64,000 nt of DNA from Paracidovorax wautersii (GTDB taxonomy: Bacteria > Pseudomonadota > Gammaproteobacteria > Burkholderiales > Burkholderiaceae_C), in NCBI GenBank assembly GCA_009912175.1, contig WNDQ01000001.1, positions 124,001 through 188,000 of the forward strand. The letters run 5' to 3'. The position numbers and the translations under genes are program-made. Of the stretch, positions 52,466 through 59,801 are shown piece by piece. Below the pieces are notes generated by a model, which did not search any database, was not told the origin of the DNA, and was given only the letters and a program-made list of their open reading frames with translations. The stretch's first letter is position 1. Every line of letters starts with the position of its first letter.

Positions 52466-54253
52466 ATGGAGCAATTGATCACCCGCCTTCGAACACTGTC
52501 GCAACAGGTGACCGATGATGACGATCTCATCCGTCGACTGCTGGAGGAGGGTCTGCCCGAAATCGCATGCGTGGTAGCCCGCAACCGCCTGGAACACGAA
52601 ACACCTTCCGACCCGCAGCACTGGCAGGCTTACCATGCGCTGTTGCTACAGTGTGGCAACACTGCGGCCGCGGAGCGCCTGCGCGAAGCCGTGTCTCCCG
52701 AACAATTCACCGAACGCACCGGACTGGGTTTCTGGAGTGAGTCGATCCGTGCGGCGCAAAACCATGCCGATCGCCTCGCACACACGCTGGACCGCTTGCT
52801 CGCGATCGATCCCTTCCGCTTGGCTGTGCGTGTGTCGACCGTACGGCGTCGCCACCCTCAGCACTACGAGGCTCTGGCCGGTGTGCTGCAAGCCCGCGCC
52901 GCTCGCCTACCTGCGCCGGCGGGCCATGCAGCCATCGCCCTGAAGTTGGCACTGCAGGAGATCGACCCTCATGACGAGAGCCATGACGAGGCACTGCTCG
53001 ACCTGTTCCAGCGCGCGGCCATCGGTGACGTGACAGCGCTGCTACGCAGCGCCTTCTCCCGAAACGTCCTGTTGTTTCAACGGTGGGTGCAGCGACTCAA
53101 CCAGACACCGGAACGGCTGGTATCTATCAGTCCACGAGGCATCTACCGCCTGCTCGCCGTTGCCTACATCCACCTCGACGATGACGCTTACCGTTCCCTG
53201 GCCGAACACATCGTGCACCTGCACGACGCCCAGCCTCCCGGCCAGCTCGATACACCGCTGACCGCCACAGTCGCTATCGCCCAGCGTTTTCTTGCCCGGC
53301 GCCAGACACCAGCGCCTGCTGGCCCATTTCCGATTGGCACGCGAGGCGACCGCCCCCTGCGTATCGCTATCGCGGTTTCCGGGCAATTGCGAGCGTATCG
53401 CGAGGTGTTTCCAAGCTGGCGCCACCTGGGACTGGATGGACACCAAGTCGACTATTACGTCCACACCTGGAAAAGCATCGGCTGGCGCTTTCCCAACGCC
53501 ATTACCGGCAATGCAGTCGACCGCGTGTTTGGGCATGCACCATTTGTGCAGGCCTACATCAAGGCTGGTCTGCTCTACGGTATCGAGGCCATGCGCAAGG
53601 CGTACCCCACCTTCCTGGGATCACTCGAACGCAGCGCAGCCGATGTGACCGTGGCCGATGTCCAGGCCGTCTACGGTTCTGACGCACGCGTGTACATCGA
53701 GGCAGAAGATCCCACGCGCTTTCCCGATGACCCCAAAAACCAGCACAAGATGTTCTACAAGATCGACCAAGCCCAGCGCATGGTCGAAGAATCGGGCGTC
53801 TCCTATGACCTTGTGATCCGCCTGCGCGGTGACCGCTCATTTCGTCCGCCGAGAACACCGCCCGACTACCAGGCAATGTGGCACCAGAGCCAGGCCGATC
53901 AGGTCCTGTTCGGAGAACCAGCTCGCATCGCCAACGAGCTTTATGTGGACGACCAGTTCGCCATCGGCACGCCCGAGGTGATGCGAGCCTACGCCAGCAC
54001 GGCACAGTTGCAACAGCAGGCCGTCCAGGAGCGCTGGCATGGCTTCACTCCTCAGCTTGCGCCACACCTCACCTTGGCCTACGCCCTGTTTTTCCAGGGC
54101 ATCCGTGTGCGCGAGGCGCTGGGTGTGCGCCCCGGCCCCATCCGGGGCCAGCACCTCATGAGCCGACAGGAGATTCACGAGGCGCTGCTGCACGACATGC
54201 CTGGCGGCCCCCGCAGCGAGATGGACCGGCTTTTCCTGGAGGCCGTTGCATGA
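52466..54253 (+). CDS. Glycosyltransferase-like protein with helical N-terminal domain (paralogue 1)
   Basis: About 595 residues. I choose ATG 52466 because AAGGA lies five bases upstream of it and too close to ATG 52460. Residues about 1-290 are helical and repeat-like. From about residue 298 comes RIAIAVSGQLRAYREVFPSW, then YYVHTWKSIGW, NQHKMFYKIDQAQRMVEESG, YDLVIRLRGDRSF and ELYVDDQFAIGTPEVMRAYA. This order (SGQLR start, HTW, RxR-D, DD) resembles uncharacterised GT-A-like transferases. I do not recognise a named family. It overlaps the next gene by ATGA. Confidence 0.75.
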   Translation: MEQLITRLRTLSQQVTDDDDLIRRLLEEGLPEIACVVARNRLEHETPSDPQHWQAYHALLLQCGNTAAAERLREAVSPEQFTERTGLGFWSESIRAAQNHADRLAHTLDRLLAIDPFRLAVRVSTVRRRHPQHYEALAGVLQARAARLPAPAGHAAIALKLALQEIDPHDESHDEALLDLFQRAAIGDVTALLRSAFSRNVLLFQRWVQRLNQTPERLVSISPRGIYRLLAVAYIHLDDDAYRSLAEHIVHLHDAQPPGQLDTPLTATVAIAQRFLARRQTPAPAGPFPIGTRGDRPLRIAIAVSGQLRAYREVFPSWRHLGLDGHQVDYYVHTWKSIGWRFPNAITGNAVDRVFGHAPFVQAYIKAGLLYGIEAMRKAYPTFLGSLERSAADVTVADVQAVYGSDARVYIEAEDPTRFPDDPKNQHKMFYKIDQAQRMVEESGVSYDLVIRLRGDRSFRPPRTPPDYQAMWHQSQADQVLFGEPARIANELYVDDQFAIGTPEVMRAYASTAQLQQQAVQERWHGFTPQLAPHLTLAYALFFQGIRVREALGVRPGPIRGQHLMSRQEIHEALLHDMPGGPRSEMDRLFLEAVA

Positions 54254-56055
54254 CCGTGGTCCGGCCAGCCAACCCCGCTTTGGACCTGGACACCCTGCAA
54301 GCGTTGCTCGCGCATTGCGTGGATGCACACGGGCGGCTCGATGTGGCCCGATTGCTGCAGCAGGGCCTGCCCGAAATCGCCCTGCTGGTGACCCGCCAGT
54401 CCATGGCCCGGCAACAGCCCCCCAACCCACCCGACTGGCTGGCCCATTACCGCCTGCTGCAGCAGGTCACCGATCATGGTGCGGCGCTCCGGCTGTGGGC
54501 TGATATGGACGTCGAGGCCACCCAGAAGGCCACGGGCCTGGACTACTGGAACGAGGCCGTCTGGACCGCCGCGCTGCACACCGAGCGGCTCACCCAGCTC
54601 GTGCAGGAACTCATGGACCGCGACAGCTGGCGGTTCGCGGTGCGGCTCGCGCAGTTCCGCAACGGCAACGGCGGGCTTTTTTTTCCGCTGGCCAACGTCA
54701 TCGCCGACGCGCTCCAGCGCAAGCCCCTGCCGCCCAATGGCCTGAGTGCGCTGGCCTGGAACCTGGTGCTGCAGCGCTGCGATCCGGCCGTGCCGACCTG
54801 GTTCGAACCGATGCAGCGCATGCTGGAGCGGCGCAAGCTGGTCGACATCAGCAGCCTCTTGCGCACGTCCCTGCCCGCCAATGCGCCGCTGTTCCGCCAG
54901 TTCGCGCTGCGCATGCTGGCGCAGGACCCGGCCGTCCATCCGCTCGGCCCACGCGCCACCTTCCATTTCCTGGTGCTGTCCTACGCCCTGCTGGAGCCCC
55001 AGGTCTACCGCGCGGTCTGTGCACGCGTGCTGACATGGGCCGGCGCCGTCCCGACGATCGACCGCCAGACGCCCGAGGGCGCCAGTGTTCTGGTGGCACG
55101 CAACCACCTGCAGCGCTATCGCCTGGCGCAATCGCAATCGGCCCAACCGTCGCCCGGCCGCCTGCGCATTGCGCTGTGTGTCTCGGGCCAGTTGCGCGGC
55201 TATCAGGACGCCTTCAAGACCTGGGAACACCTGCAATTGCAGGACCACGACGTGCACATCCACGTGCACACCTGGCGCAGCGTAGGGCTGTCGGTTCCAG
55301 TGGCGTCTTCGCGCAAGGGCGTGGACCGCGCGTTCACCCACCCCCCGTTCGTGCGCGCCTTCATCCGGGCGGGCCAGCGGTACGGCGATGAGGCCCTGAA
55401 CCGGGCCTATCCGAAGTTCATGGCCGCGCTGGCCTGGGGCGCCACCGTCACGCCCGACGACCTGCGCGCCGTCTATGGCCCCGACACGCACGTCGGCATC
55501 GAGGAGGACGACCTGCCCGAGTTCGCAGGCGACACCACGCACCAGCACAAGATGTTCCACAAGATCCTCATGGCCCACCGGCTGGCGGCGCAATCACCCC
55601 AGCCCTACGACCTGATGATCCGCATCCGCCCCGATCTGTCGCTGCTGCCGCCCGAACAGCCCATCGACTGGCACGCGATCTACAGGGCATGCGTTGACAA
55701 CCAGACGATCTACACCGGGCCTCTGCATCTGGTCAACAACCTGTTCGTCGACGACCGGATCGCCATCGGCTCGCCCGCGTCCATGCTGCGCTATGCCGAA
55801 ACCCGCCGCGCCCAGAAACAGGCCGACGAGGAGCGCTGGTACGGCTTTCCGCGCGGCCTGCAATGGCACCGGTCGCTCGCCTATTCCTTGTTCTTCCAGG
55901 GGCTGCAGGCCGTCGATCTGCCGGGCATCCTGCCCGGCCCGCTGGTTGGCGCGCGCACCTGGGACCGCGACCAGATCCGCGAGGCCCTGGCGGCCGACCT
56001 GCCCCACGGCCCGGTCACCGACATGGACCGGCTGCTGACCCAGGCCCTGCAATGA
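54250..56055 (+). CDS. Glycosyltransferase-like protein with helical N-terminal domain (paralogue 2)
   Basis: 601 residues from ATG 54250, overlapping the previous stop. It is a full-length paralogue of the preceding protein. The shared N-terminal helices include LLQQGLPEIALLVTRQSMAR against LLEEGLPEIACVVARNRLEH. The C-terminal domain shows RIALCVSGQLRGYQDAFKTW, IHVHTWRSVG, HQHKMFHKILMAHRL, YDLMIRIRPDLSLL and NLFVDDRIAIGSPASMLRYA. The two differ enough that they likely have separate acceptors or sugars. Function is inferred only from fold-like motifs and operon context. Confidence 0.75.
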   Translation: MTVVRPANPALDLDTLQALLAHCVDAHGRLDVARLLQQGLPEIALLVTRQSMARQQPPNPPDWLAHYRLLQQVTDHGAALRLWADMDVEATQKATGLDYWNEAVWTAALHTERLTQLVQELMDRDSWRFAVRLAQFRNGNGGLFFPLANVIADALQRKPLPPNGLSALAWNLVLQRCDPAVPTWFEPMQRMLERRKLVDISSLLRTSLPANAPLFRQFALRMLAQDPAVHPLGPRATFHFLVLSYALLEPQVYRAVCARVLTWAGAVPTIDRQTPEGASVLVARNHLQRYRLAQSQSAQPSPGRLRIALCVSGQLRGYQDAFKTWEHLQLQDHDVHIHVHTWRSVGLSVPVASSRKGVDRAFTHPPFVRAFIRAGQRYGDEALNRAYPKFMAALAWGATVTPDDLRAVYGPDTHVGIEEDDLPEFAGDTTHQHKMFHKILMAHRLAAQSPQPYDLMIRIRPDLSLLPPEQPIDWHAIYRACVDNQTIYTGPLHLVNNLFVDDRIAIGSPASMLRYAETRRAQKQADEERWYGFPRGLQWHRSLAYSLFFQGLQAVDLPGILPGPLVGARTWDRDQIREALAADLPHGPVTDMDRLLTQALQ

Positions 56056-56086
56056 CCCCATTCCCCTTCAACGAGAGCACCTTCCT

Positions 56087-56461
56087 ATGAAACGCCTGAT
56101 CGTCGATCTCGACCACACCCTGTGCGTCGCCCGCGACCGGGACTACGCCAACGCCGAGCCCCGCGCGGACGTCATCGCGCAACTGCGCACCTACCACGCC
56201 CAGGGTTTCGAGATCGCCATCCACACCAGCCGCAACGTGCGCACCTACGCGGGCAACGTGGGCAAGATCAATGCGCACACGCTGCCCGTCATCCTCGACT
56301 GGCTGGCGCGCCACGACGTGCCCTACGACGAGATCCACGTCGGCAAGCCCTGGTGCGGCGACGACGGTTTCTACATCGACGACCGGGCCGTGCGCCCCTC
56401 GGAATTCGTGCGCCACAGCTACGAGGAAATCGTGCAACTTCTGGAGCGAGAACAATCATGA
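56087..56461 (+). CDS. Small HAD-superfamily phosphatase, capsule-biosynthesis type
   Basis: 124 residues. HAD motif I is DLDHT with nucleophile Asp7 and acid/base Asp9. Motif II is in IAIHTSRNVRTY, the lysine is probably in VGKPW, and motif IV is in FYIDDRAVRPSEF. There is no cap domain, as in small HADs found in capsule loci that remove phosphate from sugar or polyol phosphates. It shares an ATGA overlap with the following gene, so it probably acts in the same pathway, perhaps dephosphorylating a precursor before or after activation. Confidence 0.82.
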   Translation: MKRLIVDLDHTLCVARDRDYANAEPRADVIAQLRTYHAQGFEIAIHTSRNVRTYAGNVGKINAHTLPVILDWLARHDVPYDEIHVGKPWCGDDGFYIDDRAVRPSEFVRHSYEEIVQLLEREQS

Positions 56462-58674
56462 TCCTCCTGACCTCCGCCGCCTACGTCGACCCGGAACTGC
56501 AATCCGAGTTCGGGCGCCTGCCGCCCGCCTTTCTGCCCGTCGGAAACCAGCGGCTGTTTCAGCGGCAAGCCGACATGCTGCGCACCACCTTCCCCGGCGA
56601 GCCCATCTACCTGTCCCTGCCCGAGAGCTACACGATCGCGCGGCGCGACGCCGACACGCTGGCGCGGCTGGACGTCCAGGTGGTCAAGGTCCCCGACGGC
56701 CTGAGCCTGGCGGCCTCGGTGCTGTACGCCATCAACCGCATCGGCGACTACAGCGCGGGCGTGCGCATCCTGCACGGCGACACGCTGGTCTCGGGCTTCG
56801 ACACCGCCTGGGACTGCGTGGCCATGGCCCAGTCCTCGGACGACTACAACTGGTATGTCGAGAGCCACAGCGGGGTCGTTCCCAGCATCTGGTGCGGCTA
56901 CTTCGCCTTCGGCTCCATCGACCTGCTCACCAAGTGCCTCGCCGGCGCGCACAACGCCTTTGAAAAAGCCGTGAACGACTACGACGCCGCGCAAGCGCTG
57001 CTGCGCATCCGGCCCAGCCATTGGCTGGACTTCGGCCACGTCAACACCTTCTACCGCTCGCGCGCGCGCATGACCACGCAGCGCGTCTTCAACGACTTGC
57101 GCATCCAGAACCACCGTGTCCACAAGACAGGCACACCACCCGCCAAGATCCAGGCCGAAGCGCTCTGGTTCGACGCGCTGCCGCCCACCTTGCGTATCTA
57201 TGTTCCCCAACTGCTGGCGCGCAACATCGAAGACGGCAAGGCCAGCTACGAGCTGGAATACCTGTGCCTGGCGCCGCTCAACGAGCTGTATGTGCACGGG
57301 CTGAATTCACCGGGCTTCTGGCACCGCCTGTTCCGGCATCTGGCGGACTGGTTCCAGGCCAGCCAGCAGGCCATGGACTGGCGCCAGGTGGACATCGAGT
57401 CGGTGCGGGCCGACGTCAACGGCATGCTGGCCGACAAGACGCGCGAGCGGCTGGGCCAGTACCTGGCATCCGTGGGCCTGAACGATGCCGGCCCGACCTC
57501 ACTCAACGGTGCACCCCTGCCGCCCCTGGCCACCATCGTCGAGCGCTGCCTGGCCGAGGCCGCGAAAGTGCCGGTGGTGCTGGGCGTGCTGCACGGCGAC
57601 CTGTGCTTCAGCAACATCCTGTTCGACACGCGCGCCGACCAGATCAAGCTGATCGACCCGCGCGGCCTGAACTACAAGGGCGAACAGCGTCTGTACGGCG
57701 ACCTGCGCTACGACCTGGCCAAGCTCACGCACTCGGTGATCGGGCTCTACGACTACCTGATCGCCGACGCGTTCTCCATCGACGACGGCGCGGGCCTGGA
57801 CTTTGCGCTGCAGATCCATGCCGACGACAACGTCGAGGTCATCGGCACGCACTTCCTGGACCAGCGCATGCTGGACGGCATCACGCCCCGCCAGATCCTG
57901 CCCATCACCGTCCTGCTGTTTCTGTCGATGCTCCCGCTGCACAGCGACGCCCCCCGGCGCCAGCGCGCCATGCTGGCCAATGCGCTGCGCCTCTACCGCC
58001 TGCCGCTGCATGGCCAGACGGTTTTTCATCAGATGCTGAACTCGTTCGCGCACTACTTCGAGGACGACCTGTTCCTCTTCATCGTCCGCCAGGACCATGC
58101 CGCGCGCGACTTCGTCGCCGACGAGGCGACGGCGCTGGGCATCGCGCGTTTCGAGATCGTGGAGATCGCAGGCGACACCCTCGGCCAGGCCGACACGGTC
58201 GCGCGCGGCCTGCACCTGCACGAAGGCGCGGTCGACGAGCCGCTCTACATCTTCAACATCGACACGCTCCGCCCACGCTTTCGCAAGTCGGACAAGGCCA
58301 TCGGCAGCCAGGGCTATCTGGAGGTCTTCGAGGCCGAGGGCGAGCACTGGTCCTTTGTCGAGCCCGGACCCGGCCACACGGTCCTGCGCACGACGGAGAA
58401 GGAACGCATCTCCAACCTCTGCAGCGACGGCCTGTACCAGTTCGCATCGCGCGTCGTGTTCGAGCAGGCGTTCGAGCACCAGGTGACGAACCACCTGCTC
58501 ACGCGCAACGAGTACTACATCGCGCCCGCCTACAACGCGTTGATCGCGCGCGGCGACCGCATCCTGTACGAAAAGATCGACCGCAACGACGTGCTGTTCT
58601 GCGGCACGCCTGACGAATACAACGCGCTGCTGGCCATGCCCGTGGACGAATTCGCCCGGCGCGTGGCTGCCTGA
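56458..58674 (+). CDS. Putative three-domain nucleotidyltransferase / choline kinase-like / nucleotidyltransferase protein
   Basis: 738 residues from ATG 56458; the track ORF starts upstream in the HAD gene. Residues about 1-240 resemble a divergent nucleotidyltransferase (LPPAFLPVGNQRLFQRQADM; ILHGDTLVSG near 104). Residues about 270-500 are an aminoglycoside phosphotransferase/choline kinase-like domain with catalytic loop HGDLCFSNILFD (379-390) and metal site LIDPRG. From about 520 a second nucleotidyltransferase-like domain follows (LFLFIVRQDHAARDF; LGQADTVARG; LYIFNIDTLRP). Both transferase domains lack the classical G-x-G-x-R nucleotide loop. It could phosphorylate and activate a small alcohol or sugar for transfer to the glycan. 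This is inference. Confidence 0.7.
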   Translation: MILLTSAAYVDPELQSEFGRLPPAFLPVGNQRLFQRQADMLRTTFPGEPIYLSLPESYTIARRDADTLARLDVQVVKVPDGLSLAASVLYAINRIGDYSAGVRILHGDTLVSGFDTAWDCVAMAQSSDDYNWYVESHSGVVPSIWCGYFAFGSIDLLTKCLAGAHNAFEKAVNDYDAAQALLRIRPSHWLDFGHVNTFYRSRARMTTQRVFNDLRIQNHRVHKTGTPPAKIQAEALWFDALPPTLRIYVPQLLARNIEDGKASYELEYLCLAPLNELYVHGLNSPGFWHRLFRHLADWFQASQQAMDWRQVDIESVRADVNGMLADKTRERLGQYLASVGLNDAGPTSLNGAPLPPLATIVERCLAEAAKVPVVLGVLHGDLCFSNILFDTRADQIKLIDPRGLNYKGEQRLYGDLRYDLAKLTHSVIGLYDYLIADAFSIDDGAGLDFALQIHADDNVEVIGTHFLDQRMLDGITPRQILPITVLLFLSMLPLHSDAPRRQRAMLANALRLYRLPLHGQTVFHQMLNSFAHYFEDDLFLFIVRQDHAARDFVADEATALGIARFEIVEIAGDTLGQADTVARGLHLHEGAVDEPLYIFNIDTLRPRFRKSDKAIGSQGYLEVFEAEGEHWSFVEPGPGHTVLRTTEKERISNLCSDGLYQFASRVVFEQAFEHQVTNHLLTRNEYYIAPAYNALIARGDRILYEKIDRNDVLFCGTPDEYNALLAMPVDEFARRVAA

Positions 58675-58680
58675 GTCCGG

Positions 58681-59100
58681 TCAGGACACGGCGGGCGGCT
58701 TCGGGATAGGCCGGGGCCGGCCCTGCTCGTCGATGGCGACGTAGGTCAGTTGAGCCTCGGTCACCTTGATGACGCGGCCCTGGTCGTGCATGCGCTCGGC
58801 GAAGACCTCGATACGCACGGTGATGGAGGTGCGGCCGATGCGTTCGACATGGCCGTAGAAGGACAGCAGGTCGCCCACGCGCACGGGTTGCTTGAAGACG
58901 AACTCGTTAACCGCAACGGTGGCAAAACGCCCACCGGTGTAGCGCGCCGGAATGACCGAGCCGGCCAGATCGACCTGGGCCATGACCCAGCCGCCAAAGA
59001 TGTCCCCATTGGCGTTGCAGTCGCCCGGCATGGGGATGACCTTGAGCACCAGCTCCTTGTCGGTGGGCAGTTCGGTGAGCATGTCGTGGGTGTAGACCAT
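58681..59100 (-). CDS. Acyl-CoA thioesterase, YciA-like hotdog family
   Basis: 139 residues; the start is ATG 59100 or the Met six codons later. The family signature CNANGDIFGGWVMAQVDLAG carries the catalytic Asp on the hotdog helix, and FVFKQPVRVGDLLSFYGHVE follows. YciA-type enzymes hydrolyse medium and long acyl-CoAs in the cytoplasm. It is divergent from an acyl-CoA-binding protein gene, a sensible functional pairing, and converges on the glycan operon with six bases between stops. Confidence 0.94.
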   Translation of the reverse strand: MVYTHDMLTELPTDKELVLKVIPMPGDCNANGDIFGGWVMAQVDLAGSVIPARYTGGRFATVAVNEFVFKQPVRVGDLLSFYGHVERIGRTSITVRIEVFAERMHDQGRVIKVTEAQLTYVAIDEQGRPRPIPKPPAVS

Positions 59101-59333
59101 CGGGAGTCGAGCCGTTGTCGTGGGGGGTTCAAGTTGCCTGGGGCGCTGTGCGCGGCCACTTCAGCGGGCGGGCCGGCGGCCGCTTGTCTCGACTCCACGG
59201 GGTCCGGTTCTGTCCATCTCGAGGTGGTCCGGGTCGTTGCTGGGGCGCCAGTATAAGACGGTCGATTACTGGGCGGTCGACCCTCAGGCAAACCATGATG
59301 CGCAGCGGGCACAGGGCGATTACGATGCACAAT

Positions 59334-59349
59334 AACGAACGGTCGTTCT
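59334..59349. promoter_or_regulatory. TetR-type operator-like dyad upstream of the acyl-CoA-binding protein
   Basis: GAACG-GT-CGTTC (59337-59348) overlaps a second dyad AACGA-ACGG-TCGTT. It ends 15 bp before the ATG at 59364. Such dyads are typical targets of TetR-family regulators, several of which respond to acyl-CoAs. Confidence 0.5.
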
Positions 59350-59363
59350 TTTTTATCAATACC

Positions 59364-59618
59364 ATGTCCGATCTCCAAACCCAATTCGAAGCCGCTGTCG
59401 CCCAGTCCACGTTACTGCCGGAAAAACCCGACAACCCGACGTTGCTCAAGATCTACGCGCTCTACAAGCATGCGACCGAGGGCGACAACAAGGCGACCAA
59501 GCCCAGCCTGGGCGACATCGTGGCGCGTGCCAAGTGGGACGCGTGGACGGTGCAGAAGGGCAAGTCGGTGGAGCAGGCGCAGCAGGCTTATATCGATCTG
59601 ATCGAATCGCTGCGCTGA
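59364..59618 (+). CDS. Acyl-CoA-binding protein
   Basis: 84 residues from ATG 59364, the normal size of a stand-alone ACBP. The four-helix-bundle signature is present: KPDNPTLLKIYALYKHATEG, then GDIVARAKWDAWTVQKGKS. It binds acyl-CoA esters in the cytoplasm and buffers or delivers them. It is divergent from an acyl-CoA thioesterase gene and has a TetR-like dyad in front of it, so both are probably tied to fatty-acid metabolism. Confidence 0.95.
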   Translation: MSDLQTQFEAAVAQSTLLPEKPDNPTLLKIYALYKHATEGDNKATKPSLGDIVARAKWDAWTVQKGKSVEQAQQAYIDLIESLR

Positions 59619-59660
59619 GTTGGTTGGACGCGGTTGCGCACCGCTGGCCGGCTTCTGCGG

Positions 59661-59772
59661 GAGGCGAGTCAAAGCGGGCCGGAACTGCCTCTGCTCATGT
59701 CCTCCTGCACCGGCCTGCGGCCGGCGCATTCCCCCCTGACTTCGCTGAGGCAGTTCCGGCCCGCTTCGCCTC
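59661..59772. repeat. 112-bp inverted-repeat element with nested hairpin
   Basis: Perfect 20-bp arms AAGCGGGCCGGAACTGCCTC (59672-59691) and its reverse complement (59747-59766) are flanked by an outer GAGGCG/CGCCTC pair. Between them lies a second stem CCGGCC-TGC-GGCCGG (59710-59724). It fills the gap between two convergent genes and could act as a bidirectional terminator or be a REP/MITE-like dispersed element. No second copy was found in the window. Confidence 0.8.
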
Positions 59773-59801
59773 GCCGCGAGCGCCGCAACGTCTGTTTGCC
59801 G

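Noticed and set aside
50000-54250. Horizontal acquisition of the glycan operon judged by base composition
   Set aside because: The 50-54 kb part reads slightly less GC-biased than its flanks, but without computing GC3 or codon usage the difference is too small to claim. There are no mobile genes or tRNA at the edges.
56122-56457. Upstream 112 residues of the track ORF 56122-58674
   Set aside because: This is an alternative frame of the HAD phosphatase gene. The ATGA overlap at 56458 gives the natural start.
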